A DNA stretch of 58,178 nucleotides from a virus: the IMG/VR virus record IMGVR_UViG_3300038696_000123, positions 1 to 58,178 of that record. One strand, written 5' to 3'. Position numbers and translations under genes: made by a program. The first letter of the stretch is position 1, and the number at the start of each line of letters is the position of its first letter. Positions 47,445 through 56,362 of the stretch are shown here, piece by piece. A model generated the notes under the pieces. It was not told the DNA's origin. It did not search any database and saw nothing but the letters and a program-made list of their open reading frames with translations.

Positions 47445-50056
47445 GTCTTGTTCCCCGCTGCTGGGTTGAGGCCGTAGCGCCGCTCAATTGCCCGGTTGAG
47501 GTCGGTGCCGCCCCGGGAGATGTCTGATGCGGCCGCAGAGCGGGAGCGGTTGATGAACACGTCCACAATCCGGGAGCCGTCTGCGCCCTCACGTTCCTCC
47601 ACCTCAGCCTCGCCACCGCCGCCCATGACGTTCACCTGGACGTTCTGCTCAACCTTCTGCCCGCCCTGGCGGTCAATCTCCCCGGGCCGGGTGACGCTGA
47701 CGCGCTCCCCGGGAGAGGCCATGAAGTTGACTGGGGTGCTGTCCACGGCCCCCACGTTCCCCGGGACGGTGAACCCGCCCGCAGTTGCGAAGCCCAGGCC
47801 GGTCTGCCCAACAGTCCCAGTGCCGCCGGTGGCGAACCCGAACATGCCCGCGAAGTCGATGCCCCCGAGGGCCTGGGCCAGTGGACCCATGATCTGCTGC
47901 TGGAGCATGAGGCGCACGAGGTCCGCAATCATGCCGTCGATGAGGCTGCTGAAGTCCAGCTTGCCGGTCTTGACAAAGTCCACCAGGGCGTCGGTCATGC
48001 CGCTGAAGGCGTTGGTGATGAGGTCCTCAATCTGGGTGGCCGCGTCCTCAGCGTCCCGCGCAATCTTGAGGAAAGTCCGCTCCATCCCGGACTCAAGGGT
48101 GGTCTGGGTGTCAAGGAACTCAATGCGGAGGTCCCGGAAGGCGGTGCGGTACTCATCAGTGGTGACCGCCCCGGCGGCCATGAGGGCGTCCAGTGCCTTG
48201 AGGTTCTTCTCATACTCCTTGAGGGGGCCGTCAATCTCCTCCAACATGTCAACCTGGCGCTGGAGGGCGTCCGGGAGGCTGGAGGAGCCGCTGCCGGAGC
48301 CACTGGGTGAGTCAGGGATGACCGGGGAGGCAGGCCCCGCAGCGTCCAGCCCTCCGCCGCCCGTATTGGCAGCCCGGGCCTCGGCAATCTCTCGGGCACG
48401 GCTCATGATGGTGTTGACAAAGGTCCCGATGTAGTCCGTGTTGAGGGCCTCGCTGAAGGCCCCCGACGCAATGGTTCCCATCTGCCCGAACACCTCGCCC
48501 ACCACGCCTGCGCCCTGTATCTTGAACTTATCCAGACCAGTGGTGAAGTCGTCAGCCAGGCCGACAAACGGATTGTCGAGCCCAACAAGCTCTGCTGCAC
48601 CGCCGATGAACTCCAGGAGACCAGCAACAGCTTTCACAATGCCGGAGACGCCCTTGTCCACGATGTCGATGAGGCCGTTGATGGCCGCAGCCCCGAGGGC
48701 CTTGAACGCTTCGGGGAGGAGGTTCCAGACGCCCACGATTGTCTTGAAGGCCCCCACCCACAGGCCGATCTGGGTGTTGACGGCTGTCTTCACGAAGTCG
48801 ATGATGGAGCCAATGACCGTGACGAACACGTCCAGGAGGTCCCCCACGTAGCCACCCACGTTATCCAGTCCAGTCTCCCAGGCCTCCCCGAACCAGTCAA
48901 TGACCGGCCCGAGGAAGTCCATGATGAAGCTGAACACAGAGCGGAACACGTCGCCCAGGGACACGACGCCGTCAGAAGTGACCTTGAGGCTGTCCCGGAA
49001 TATGAAGAGGGCCGCAACAATCGCCGCAATTGCTGCTACCACGAGGCCGATGGGGTTGGCCAGCATCGCAGCGTTGAGGCCCCACATGGCTTTCCGGGCG
49101 AGGTTGACGGACACGGCCCAGGCGGCAGTTGCCACGCTGGACGCCCCCATTCCGATCTGCATACTGATCAAGTTGCGGACCAGGAGCGCCACGCTGCCGA
49201 TCATGTTGGCGGAGAAGGCCGCAGCCAGTGCGATGCCCACCACGCCAGCCAGCCTGGCAATTGTCTGGAGGTTCTGCCCCACAAAGGTCAGGGCATTGGC
49301 GAGGAAGTCCGTGACGCCCAATGTCTCGTTGAGCTGCCCGATGAAGCGGAGGGCGGAGTTGCTGAGGACGGTGAACGCCTCTCCCACAGTGGGGGTGAGC
49401 TGGGCGAACTCCGCCGCAATCTCGGGGGCAGTCTGCTGAAGGGCATCCATGATCTTGTCGGAAGTCAGCGCCCCCTCCGCCCCAAGGTCCCGGAGCTGAC
49501 CGATGGTGACGCCCATACCCTCGGCAATCGCCTGGGCGAGGCGGGGCATGTTCTCAAGGATGCTGATGAGCTCATCGCCCCGGAGCGCACCGGAGCCGAT
49601 GGCCTGGCCGAACTGGCGCACCCCGGCCTCCGCCTCCATGGCGGTCCCGCCGGATACACGGATGGCCTGGTTGACCGTCTCGGTGATGTCCAGAAGCTCC
49701 TGCTGGGACAGCCCGAGGGCGTCCGCATTCCGGGCCACCCGGGAGTACAGGTCAACCGTGGCCTCATAGCTCGTGCGCGTCCTCTGGGCGCTCTGGTACA
49801 GCTCTTCATTGATGCGGGCGAGGTTGTCCGTGCCCGAGGTGACCAGCTTGAGGCGGTTGGTCAGGAGGGTGTAGGTGTCTGCCTGGCGGAGTATCTCCCT
49901 TGCCCCGAACGCAGCCCCCAGCCCAGCGAGTGCGCCCATGAGGAAGCGGACGCCCCGGGCTGCACCCATGGCTCCACCGCCGATGCCGTCGATGTTGCGG
50001 CGGACAACCCGGGAGCCCCGCTCAGATACAATGATGTCAATGCGTTCAGTGGTCAT
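47441..50056 (-). CDS. Tape measure protein
   Basis: Encodes 871 residues and sets tail length. N-terminal tape-measure domain (ARGVRFLMGALAGLGAAFGA, then SGTDNLARINEELYQSAQRT and GNALRGDELISILENMP-like motifs). Central hydrophobic helices (IGLVVAAIAAIVAALFIF and others) may insert in the host membrane. The C-terminus is Gly-rich with MASPGERVSVTRPGE. If 1.5 angstrom per residue applies, the tail would be near 130 nm. Confidence 0.92.
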   Translation of the reverse strand: MTTERIDIIVSERGSRVVRRNIDGIGGGAMGAARGVRFLMGALAGLGAAFGAREILRQADTYTLLTNRLKLVTSGTDNLARINEELYQSAQRTRTSYEATVDLYSRVARNADALGLSQQELLDITETVNQAIRVSGGTAMEAEAGVRQFGQAIGSGALRGDELISILENMPRLAQAIAEGMGVTIGQLRDLGAEGALTSDKIMDALQQTAPEIAAEFAQLTPTVGEAFTVLSNSALRFIGQLNETLGVTDFLANALTFVGQNLQTIARLAGVVGIALAAAFSANMIGSVALLVRNLISMQIGMGASSVATAAWAVSVNLARKAMWGLNAAMLANPIGLVVAAIAAIVAALFIFRDSLKVTSDGVVSLGDVFRSVFSFIMDFLGPVIDWFGEAWETGLDNVGGYVGDLLDVFVTVIGSIIDFVKTAVNTQIGLWVGAFKTIVGVWNLLPEAFKALGAAAINGLIDIVDKGVSGIVKAVAGLLEFIGGAAELVGLDNPFVGLADDFTTGLDKFKIQGAGVVGEVFGQMGTIASGAFSEALNTDYIGTFVNTIMSRAREIAEARAANTGGGGLDAAGPASPVIPDSPSGSGSGSSSLPDALQRQVDMLEEIDGPLKEYEKNLKALDALMAAGAVTTDEYRTAFRDLRIEFLDTQTTLESGMERTFLKIARDAEDAATQIEDLITNAFSGMTDALVDFVKTGKLDFSSLIDGMIADLVRLMLQQQIMGPLAQALGGIDFAGMFGFATGGTGTVGQTGLGFATAGGFTVPGNVGAVDSTPVNFMASPGERVSVTRPGEIDRQGGQKVEQNVQVNVMGGGGEAEVEEREGADGSRIVDVFINRSRSAAASDISRGGTDLNRAIERRYGLNPAAGNKT

Positions 50057-50520
50057 CTCAGGAAGCGAGCCCCCCGGACCTGGCGGACAGCAGCCTGGAC
50101 GGCCTTCTGGATGAACCCGGCGGGGGCCTGCCGGGAGGAGCCGCTGTTGAGCGCGTTGATGTAGGGGAGGTTGTTGGAGATGGCGATGCCGCTGTTGCGG
50201 TCCCCGTCATACCGTGCGATGACGGCCTGCCCCTGGGCTATGGCTGAGGCGCTGTTGGGACCTGCTGTGCTGCCCTTGTCTCCGGGGACATAGGCGTCAA
50301 TCGCCGTCCGGGCGGGGGCGTCCATCTGGACAATCCAGTTTGAGCGTGCACGTCCCTTGTCAACCGGGGTGGCCATGACAACGGCCTGGTCAGCGGCCAG
50401 GGCTGCCATCCTCACTGTGCGGTCGGCTGCTTGGGCTATCTCAACGCCCAGGCGACCCATCCGCCGGTTGAACTGTTCCGGGCTTGCCACTGTCTTTCCC
50501 CATCCATTCAAGGTACTCAT
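50053..50520 (-). CDS. HK97 gp10-like tail completion protein
   Basis: Encodes 155 residues. ATPVDKGRARSNWIVQMDAP and NNLPYINALNSGSSRQAPAG resemble the HK97 gp10/tail-completion family (TPVdTGraRanW... YA..lE.G.S...a). Its place after the assembly chaperone, not before the tube, is unusual. Start at the ATG 50520; it overlaps the frameshifted chaperone C-terminus by about 80 bp. Confidence 0.7.
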   Translation of the reverse strand: MSTLNGWGKTVASPEQFNRRMGRLGVEIAQAADRTVRMAALAADQAVVMATPVDKGRARSNWIVQMDAPARTAIDAYVPGDKGSTAGPNSASAIAQGQAVIARYDGDRNSGIAISNNLPYINALNSGSSRQAPAGFIQKAVQAAVRQVRGARFLR

Positions 50521-50824
50521 CGTCAAGAGCCCTAACCATCGTCACCAGGTAGTCCCTGGCCTCGCCCTCAAACCCAAACTCCCTCCCCCACTCGTTGACC
50601 CGGTTCCAAGGTATTGGTCCCGGTGTTCCATTCATCCCAATGTGGGGGCGTGTGGTGCTGAGCTCCCGGAACGCCTCCATGTAGAGGTCCAGCCCCGGGA
50701 GCAGCTCGGGGGCATCTGCGATGTAGGAAGGGGGCGGCTGGTTCCTCTTGTAGGAAGCTGCCAAAACCCGCCTTTCTGTGCGCCCGTGCTCAAGCTCATA
50801 CCGCAGAACCCCTCTCAGTTTCCC
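50441..50824 (-). CDS. Tail assembly chaperone, -1 frameshift extension
   Basis: Downstream half of a gpG-GT-type chaperone (DUF1799-like, from LYMEAFRELS to VRALDDEYLEWM). It lacks its own ribosome site and probable ATG. The upstream gene ends in G GGA AAC TGA, a heptamer G GGA AAC (50818-50824), in the same class as lambda's slippery site. A -1 slip yields continuous reading through CTG AGA GGG into this frame. The fusion would be about 275 residues. Confidence 0.75.
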   Translation of the reverse strand, partial: GKLRGVLRYELEHGRTERRVLAASYKRNQPPPSYIADAPELLPGLDLYMEAFRELSTTRPHIGMNGTPGPIPWNRVNEWGREFGFEGEARDYLVTMVRALDDEYLEWMGKDSGKPGTVQPADGSPGR

Positions 50825-51270
50825 GTGTCCAGCTCCTCGTCACCGTCAAGGAACAGCCCCAGCTTCATGGACTGGTCCCGCACGTCAATGTAGAGGTCCG
50901 GGAGGTCGATGAACAACGTCTTGCAGGCGTCCACGCTGAACTGGAAGGGCGCACCCTTGTAGGGCATCACGTTTGAGCCCAGGGCACTGTCCCAGCCCAA
51001 TACGATACACTCCGCCCAGACATCGCGGGTGATCCGTTCTGCCAGGTCGTTGGACATCGTGTCGTTGGCCATCGCCCGGCGGTGGGGCTTCATGCGGTCC
51101 TCCATGAGCTTCTTGAAGCGCTTGTTGGTCGCACCGGCCCGGGTGATCTTGATCCTGAAGTCGCCATAGTCAAGCCAGATGCCCTCCTGTTCCAGCTTGG
51201 AGCTGGTCTTGAAGAGGGCCTCTGGACCCTTCATGGACTTGATGTCCGGCTTGGTTTCAGTTGCTGCCAT
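50815..51270 (-). CDS. Tail assembly chaperone (G-like)
   Basis: Encodes 151 residues, an acidic helix-rich protein typical of the first of two chaperone products. It ends LDTGN just after the slippery heptamer; both the short form and the frameshifted long form should be made. They coat the tape measure during tail assembly. Located between tube and tape measure genes. Confidence 0.85.
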   Translation of the reverse strand: MAATETKPDIKSMKGPEALFKTSSKLEQEGIWLDYGDFRIKITRAGATNKRFKKLMEDRMKPHRRAMANDTMSNDLAERITRDVWAECIVLGWDSALGSNVMPYKGAPFQFSVDACKTLFIDLPDLYIDVRDQSMKLGLFLDGDEELDTGN

Positions 51271-51284
51271 TGTCGTTCCCCTTG

Positions 51285-52760
51285 TTACTCTGCTGCCGTT
51301 GGGAGGTAGGTGAAGCTGACCGCCATCATGGAGTGGTGGAGCGTCGGGTGTTCTGCGCCCTCCATCGTGATAGGCAGCTTGATCTCAGTGTCCTTCTCCA
51401 CCTGGGGCCGTCCGTCACCGATGGAGATGAACGGGATGTCGAACACCCAGCCAGCGTTCTCCTTCACCATGGCGAAGTCCAGGCTGATGTCGTCGTTGTC
51501 GCGCACCGCCTGGATTGCCTCCACGCTGGTGAAGTAGGCGGTCACGGACCCTGCGGCCACAAAGTCCCCGGCGGTGACGTCAAACGCCCCGAGGGTCCCG
51601 ATGGCCTTGGAGGGCGTCACGTTGTTGTTGATCGTCACCGTCAGCTCAGTGAGGTACGTGAACAGCGTGGCTGCTGTGTCCTCGTTGAGCATGCGGAGGC
51701 GGGAGAAGTCGCTGGAGCTGTTGAACGCTTCCTGGTCAGGCACGTCTGGGCGGGAGCCGGTCTTGGCCCCGTCCGCAACAGTGCGGTACTCAGCGTCAAT
51801 GCCGATGAACCCGAGGTCCACCATGACCTTGTCCGCCGTACTGACCTTGATCTCCATGGTGTTGGCGACGCAGCCCTTGATGTACTCAAAGCCAGCGGAG
51901 CCCAGGCTGCGCTCCATCTGGTAAGAACGCTGCTTGATCAGGGCCGGGTCGCTCTCGTTTTTGATCGCGTGGCCGACAAACAGCTGGATGGTCTTGGCTG
52001 CCCCTGCGTCGGTGACCATGGTCCCCGGCTGGCGGTCAAGCACGAGGGCGTTGGCCGCCACAGAGAGGACGCGGGCAAAGCCGTTGTTGGCTGCCGTGTC
52101 AAACTGCGTCGCGGTCGCGTCCCCGCCGATGAACAGCCACTCGCCCGGGATGAGCCCGAGGTCCGTGAAGTCCAGGGTTGTCGAGGTGAGGGAGACAACG
52201 GTGCCTGTGACGTCCACCTCAACATCGCCGGAGGATGCCTGGGCACCCACCTTGGTGATCTTGGCCCCGGCAGGCGGGGATGCCTCAGCCGTGAGGCCAG
52301 ATACAACCACGGTGGTGGCCGTGGAGCCGGTTGCGACCTTCAGGCCGTTGTTCGCCGGGGTCGTGAAGCCCTCTGCCCAGACAAGGTCGCCAGAGGCGAA
52401 GCTGGAGCCCAGGGGCGTCGTGACGGTGTAGGCCGTCCCGGTCACTGCGGACGGCTCAGCATTGGGCTTCTCACGCCAGTCAGCGTACATGAAGCCCTGC
52501 ATCATGTCATACAGGCTCTCCTGGACAAAGTCATTCTGGAAGCCAGCGGTGGCGTCCAGGTCCGTGACAACGCCCTTCTTGCGCTGGCGGGACGGGGTGA
52601 TGGGAGCCCGGGCTGTGGTACTGATCTGCGGTCCAAACTCGCCGTAGCTGTTTGGCTCCAGGGGATACCAGACCGGGGAGCCCGGAAGCACACCCAAAGT
52701 ACCCAGGACCTCCTCCGCATAGCGGAGGCCCGTGATGTTGCTGTCAATCTTGTTGGCCAT
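51285..52760 (-). CDS. Major tail tube protein
   Basis: Encodes 491 residues. The N-terminus (ITGLRYAEEVLGTLGVLPGS) and repeated beta strands match large siphophage tail tube proteins. The extra length over lambda gpV (about 250) suggests added surface domains. Located upstream of the chaperone, as expected for the tube gene. Confidence 0.8.
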   Translation of the reverse strand: MANKIDSNITGLRYAEEVLGTLGVLPGSPVWYPLEPNSYGEFGPQISTTARAPITPSRQRKKGVVTDLDATAGFQNDFVQESLYDMMQGFMYADWREKPNAEPSAVTGTAYTVTTPLGSSFASGDLVWAEGFTTPANNGLKVATGSTATTVVVSGLTAEASPPAGAKITKVGAQASSGDVEVDVTGTVVSLTSTTLDFTDLGLIPGEWLFIGGDATATQFDTAANNGFARVLSVAANALVLDRQPGTMVTDAGAAKTIQLFVGHAIKNESDPALIKQRSYQMERSLGSAGFEYIKGCVANTMEIKVSTADKVMVDLGFIGIDAEYRTVADGAKTGSRPDVPDQEAFNSSSDFSRLRMLNEDTAATLFTYLTELTVTINNNVTPSKAIGTLGAFDVTAGDFVAAGSVTAYFTSVEAIQAVRDNDDISLDFAMVKENAGWVFDIPFISIGDGRPQVEKDTEIKLPITMEGAEHPTLHHSMMAVSFTYLPTAAE

Positions 52761-52771
52761 CTCGTGCCTCC

Positions 52772-53236
52772 TTATTTGAGCTCATCATAACTGAACTCTG
52801 CTGTGACGTTAAGCTGGAACCACGGGTCATCTGGTCCAACCTCCTGAATGCCCACCGATCTAAACCAAACGCCAGACGGGGAGCTGACGCCCTCAAAGGC
52901 GTCCCGGGCGATGACCGCAAGGGCCTCCGCCATTGTTACTGACTGCTCAACGCTCATAGGCGTGAACACCTGGACGGTGAGGACACCGGCCCGGGCGAAG
53001 CGCCGGTTGCCTGTGCCGCCGAATGTGCGCTGACCCCCGGCGGGGGGATTGTGGGAGATGTTCACCCGGGCCCAGGGCTTGTCAGAGCGGGGACCGTTGG
53101 CCGGGTCCTCCTCTGTCGCGTCCCATATGACGCGGGGCGGGTCTGCGCTGCCAGCAGCGGCAGAAGCCCCTGCGTTCCAGGCGTCCCGGAACAGGGTGAG
53201 CATCTCATCGCGTGCGTTGGGTGTGGTGGTTGCCAT
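52772..53236 (-). CDS. Tail terminator / completion protein
   Basis: Encodes 154 residues. Sequence RFARAGVLTVQVFTPMSVEQ and the alpha-beta layout resemble phage tail terminator proteins (lambda gpU-like), and the gene sits between a head-tail connector and the tube gene. Exact family not confirmed. Confidence 0.6.
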   Translation of the reverse strand: MATTTPNARDEMLTLFRDAWNAGASAAAGSADPPRVIWDATEEDPANGPRSDKPWARVNISHNPPAGGQRTFGGTGNRRFARAGVLTVQVFTPMSVEQSVTMAEALAVIARDAFEGVSSPSGVWFRSVGIQEVGPDDPWFQLNVTAEFSYDELK

Positions 53237-53637
53237 CAGTAACGCACCTGCAGCTGGTGGAGCACCGGCTGTCCGTTGGGGTCAAGGGTCTGGACCTGTA
53301 CGATGGACCAACCCTCGTCATCTGGGTCAGCCCCGTCGCGGTACAGGCGGTCACGCAGCCGGGGAGCCTCGGTGAGGGCTCCACCGGATATGAACACCAG
53401 CTTGTCCCCGATCTGGATGTCGGTGCCGGGCATGTACTGCTCCCCGGCCCGGCCCATGTCCCCGAAGTTGAGGAACACAGCGCTGACGGGAATGTCGTTG
53501 TCTGAGGGCTTGGAGCGCCGCCAGGGCTTGTCCGGGTCTGCCAGGGCAGCGTCGGTGAAGCGCCGGAGGACGGCTGGTGCCCCGAACTTCGCAACCAGCC
53601 TCGTGGCGAGCGCAATTGATTTGTCGTACTGGGCCAT
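53236..53637 (-). CDS. Head-tail stopper-type connector
   Basis: Encodes 133 residues, beta-rich (VSAVFLNFGDMGRAG and IQIGDKLVFISGG), with a small SH3-like look typical of head-tail stoppers. Position in the connector block supports this. Start overlaps the next gene; gap 1 bp upstream. Confidence 0.55.
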   Translation of the reverse strand: MAQYDKSIALATRLVAKFGAPAVLRRFTDAALADPDKPWRRSKPSDNDIPVSAVFLNFGDMGRAGEQYMPGTDIQIGDKLVFISGGALTEAPRLRDRLYRDGADPDDEGWSIVQVQTLDPNGQPVLHQLQVRY

Positions 53638-53638
53638 G

Positions 53639-54160
53639 TTACGCCCTCACCCCGGTGAGGCCGGTGCGGACCAGACCGGCGGAGATGAGCAGCCGGTCCA
53701 CTGCGGGGTACTCAGGGAACGTGTAGCTGCCCCCACCGGCGTATTCAACCGCCTCCTTCAGTGGACCAACCTCCTCCTGCTTGGACAGGACGGTGCGGCC
53801 TGAGTCATCGCGTGTAGGGTCGGACAGGAGGGACTGAGTCAGTGCCCTCTGCGCCAGCTCTGCCACCGCCTGCTTGACAGCGCGGTGGATGCCTGTCACG
53901 AGGTATCCGCTGCGGTCATAGAGGTCCCGGCGGGGGTGCTCGGTGTCCTGGTCGCGGTTGAGGCGCTCCCCGGGGAACACCCAGCGCTTGTCGAGGAAGT
54001 CAGTGGCCTTGACGATTGCCACCTGGAGGGCAGCATCAGATGTCCCGGGGTCGGACAGGTCCAGCCCCCGGTCGGCGTGGTATTCACGCACGTAGATCAG
54101 GTCAGCGTAGGCGTTTGCCCCGCTGACCGTCCCATTCTCATCTTGAACCAGAAAGGCCAT
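53639..54160 (-). CDS. Head-tail adaptor (DnaT-like domain)
   Basis: Encodes 173 residues. Opening VQDENGTVSGANAYADLIYV and ALQVAIVKATDFLDKRWVF match a phage family often labelled DnaT-like ssDNA-binding but found in head-tail adaptor position. I read it as an adaptor. The 3' end is followed by the stopper-like gene. Confidence 0.7.
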   Translation of the reverse strand: MAFLVQDENGTVSGANAYADLIYVREYHADRGLDLSDPGTSDAALQVAIVKATDFLDKRWVFPGERLNRDQDTEHPRRDLYDRSGYLVTGIHRAVKQAVAELAQRALTQSLLSDPTRDDSGRTVLSKQEEVGPLKEAVEYAGGGSYTFPEYPAVDRLLISAGLVRTGLTGVRA

Positions 54161-54166
54161 GATGCG

Positions 54167-54217
54167 TTACTTCCCCTTGCCGCCCTTGCCCTTGGGCTTC
54201 TTCTTTCCACTCTTCAT
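54167..54217 (-). CDS. Tiny Lys/Gly peptide ORF (16 aa)
   Basis: A 16-residue frame MKSGKKKPKGKGGKGK with a strong ribosome site (GAAGGAG seven bases before the ATG), between the 197-residue head-region gene and the adaptor gene. Half of its residues are Lys. It could bind DNA or act only to couple translation. Low complexity makes chance possible. Confidence 0.4.
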   Translation of the reverse strand: MKSGKKKPKGKGGKGK

Positions 54218-54228
54218 TGTAGTCTCCT

Positions 54229-54822
54229 TCAGTTGGCTGCGCGGGCAGCGTCCCGGTCAAAGCCCGGGGCCGCAGCGTTCACCTGGGCGCGGGTCACGTC
54301 AGACCGGCCCATGGCCTCCTCAATGGCGGACATCTTGGGCTTGCCGTCAGCAGTCCACTGCTCGTCATTCTCGGGGTCCAGGCGACTCAGCGCCTTGTTG
54401 ATGGTGCCCTGTCCGTCCCCTTCACCATCGCGTCCTGGTTCCGCTGCCCCGGGCTCGGGCTGAGCATCGCTGCCGCCTTCATCGGGGCCGGTGGGCTCGG
54501 GTGCCGGGTCAGAAGCTCCGCCCGCATTGTCTTTGGTCCCGCCCGGGTTGCCATTCCCCGCTTTGGGTTCATTGGTGTCAGCTTGAGCAGCATCTGGTGC
54601 CTCCTTGAGGGCAGCCCGGGCCTCATCCAGCTCCCTGCTGGGGTCTGGGTATGCCTGCCAGCACCTCAAGAGATACTTGCTCAGGCTGTCCACGTCTGCC
54701 GAGGGTCCTGTGACCTCCAGCGAGCCGTCAACAAACTCATACTCAGAGCCCCCCGCCCGGAGGGTGACTGACTGTCCGTCAAGGTCCCCCACCAGGCTCA
54801 GTTTGCGTGTGGTGATTCCCAT
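54229..54822 (-). CDS. Head-region protein with low-complexity linker
   Basis: Encodes 197 residues. N-terminal beta part (RKLSLVGDLDGQSVTLRAGG), a long Gly/Pro/Glu-rich linker (about residues 75-140), and a C-terminal helical module (NKALSRLDPENDEQWTADGK) seen in other phage capsid-region proteins. Possibly a head decoration or fibre-like component; unproven. Confidence 0.6.
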   Translation of the reverse strand: MGITTRKLSLVGDLDGQSVTLRAGGSEYEFVDGSLEVTGPSADVDSLSKYLLRCWQAYPDPSRELDEARAALKEAPDAAQADTNEPKAGNGNPGGTKDNAGGASDPAPEPTGPDEGGSDAQPEPGAAEPGRDGEGDGQGTINKALSRLDPENDEQWTADGKPKMSAIEEAMGRSDVTRAQVNAAAPGFDRDAARAAN

Positions 54823-54837
54823 GCTGCGTTCTCCCTA

Positions 54838-55107
54838 TCAGGCGATTGTTTCGGCCACAGTGGAGCCGGTGAAGATGGTGACATCCTCGTCAGCGTTCCA
54901 GGTGGCGGCAATGCCCCGGTTGTCGTCAAAGTAGTCATCTGGGAGGTCCTGGCCCTCGCCCTGACAGAGGGCTGCGGCCTGGCCCCGGATGAGGGCGTCA
55001 GTTGTGTAGGTTACGTCGTCAATTGCGACAATGACGGCACGGATACCATTGATGAAGTTTTTACCGGGGGCGTCAGCGCGTTCAACGAGGTGAGCTACAA
55101 TAGCCAT
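54838..55107 (-). CDS. Small head-region protein, unknown
   Basis: Encodes 89 residues, beta-rich (AVIVAIDDVTYTTDALI and EDVTIFTGSTVAE), next to the capsid gene. Position fits a decoration or head-completion protein; no family recognised. AGGAG precedes the ATG. Confidence 0.6.
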   Translation of the reverse strand: MAIVAHLVERADAPGKNFINGIRAVIVAIDDVTYTTDALIRGQAAALCQGEGQDLPDDYFDDNRGIAATWNADEDVTIFTGSTVAETIA

Positions 55108-55130
55108 GATGTGTCTCCTGTGTACCTGTG

Positions 55131-55163
55131 AAAGCGCCCGCGCCTCCGGGGAGGGCGGGCGCT
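55131..55163 (-). terminator. Weak terminator or processing hairpin after capsid
   Basis: Minus strand hairpin with 14 paired bases and one bulge (AGCGCCCGC and CCTCC arms), followed only by CTTTCAC. The short U-tract suggests partial termination, which would set high capsid to low downstream expression. Confidence 0.55.
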
Positions 55164-55191
55164 CAGTTAAGTCATGCCTGACCGCACCGCC

Positions 55192-56115
55192 TTAGTTGGT
55201 GATGCCGTCCGCAGCCGCAAGGCCCTTCTCGCTGAACAGCGCCAGACCGGAGTACCACTTGATGCGCGTGATGCTCTCATCCTTGGTCTCGCTTTCGCCA
55301 ACCGGAACCACCTGGATGCCTGCGGCAGCCTCAGCAGTCAGACCGGCGATGCCGTGCATGCGCGACCCATCGTCCAGGGTGCCGGCAAAGATGCTGGTCT
55401 TGACTGCGCCGCCGGTGCCCTTTGTCTGGGTCGTTGGGATCCAGTCATTCTTGAAGATGGGCACACCACGGTAACCTGGGACCTCACGGCCCGAGGGCAG
55501 CTGGACCACCTCGTTGATGCTCGCACCACCCAGGCCGCGCAGCAGGGCCATGTAGCTCCGCAGCGTCCGGGCGTGCATCATGAAGTAGTCAACTTCACCG
55601 TCCTTGTCGGTCACGAGGTCCAGGAGCTCATCCATCACGGCGAAGTCGAGTGCCTTGCCGTTGGCACCGGTGGTGGACATCTGGGTGGCGTCAACGAGGT
55701 TGATGAGGCCATCGAACTCGTTGCTGGAGCCGGTGCCGTTGACGAACATGTCCTGGTACTTGCGGCCCACAGACTTCGCCTTGGACGCAATCTGTACAGC
55801 CTGCTGGTCGTTGCCGTCACCGGAGCGGGTGGCCTGGATGAGACCGTTGACCTCTGCATCACCGATGATCGTGGTGAGGGTGGAGGTGACCTGGGTGAAG
55901 GTCGCGGCTGCCTTGGCAGTGATGGTCCCACCAACACCAAGCACCTGGACGTCGCCAAGGACGTTCTCACGGTTGTAGGCGAGGGCGTTGCCGTCGATGC
56001 CGTCAAACGGCAGGATGTCGAAGAAGGGGTTGACGGTGATAATGTTTTCGATGACGCCCGCAACCAGCTCATCCTGAGCGAGTTTTGCGGACTCAGAAAG
56101 GGTGACGGAAGTCAT
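55192..56115 (-). CDS. Major capsid protein
   Basis: Encodes 307 residues from an ATG preceded by GGAGG. ENIITVNPFFDILPFDGIDG, then YNRENVLGDVQVL and RSGDGNDQQAVQIASKAKSV, plus a central YRGVPIFKNDWIP, are typical of HK97-fold capsids of the phage/P22-like branch. It has its own promoter (56208-56236) and sits downstream of a scaffold gene. Confidence 0.88.
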   Translation of the reverse strand: MTSVTLSESAKLAQDELVAGVIENIITVNPFFDILPFDGIDGNALAYNRENVLGDVQVLGVGGTITAKAAATFTQVTSTLTTIIGDAEVNGLIQATRSGDGNDQQAVQIASKAKSVGRKYQDMFVNGTGSSNEFDGLINLVDATQMSTTGANGKALDFAVMDELLDLVTDKDGEVDYFMMHARTLRSYMALLRGLGGASINEVVQLPSGREVPGYRGVPIFKNDWIPTTQTKGTGGAVKTSIFAGTLDDGSRMHGIAGLTAEAAAGIQVVPVGESETKDESITRIKWYSGLALFSEKGLAAADGITN

Positions 56116-56207
56116 GTCCAATCCTCCAAGAGTGTTTCAAAAGAGCCTGAATGCGCATCGCACGCGGGCCTCCTGGATCGCCCTGGAGGGGTTTGGCCTG
56201 GTCACAG

Positions 56208-56236
56208 AGGATAGGCGACAATTACCAGGCAGTCAA
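56208..56236 (-). promoter_or_regulatory. Predicted capsid promoter
   Basis: Minus strand -35 TTGACT (56231-56236), 17-bp spacer, -10 TATCCT (56208-56213). It follows immediately after the terminator at 56245-56274, isolating capsid expression. Confidence 0.65.
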
Positions 56237-56244
56237 GCCCCAAA

Positions 56245-56274
56245 CGAAAAGAGGCCCGGCGCAGTGGCCGGGCC
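56245..56274 (-). terminator. Rho-independent terminator after scaffold
   Basis: Perfect 8-bp stem (GGCCCGGC / GCCGGGCC, 56253-56260 and 56267-56274) followed on the minus strand by TCTTTTCG. A second CCTCCC..GGGAGG hairpin lies further upstream at about 56320-56360, right after the scaffold stop. No gene lies between 56116 and 56362. Confidence 0.85.
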
Positions 56275-56362
56275 CAGTGGTCGAGGCAGGTTGCCCAACA
56301 TGGAGGGCTGGGTCAGGATAGCCCCGGGACCTCCCGAGGGGAAGCCCCGAGGCTTGGGAGGT

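Noticed and set aside
51261-52790. Plus-strand 509-codon open frame
   Set aside because: Antisense to the tail tube gene; composition of a shadow frame.
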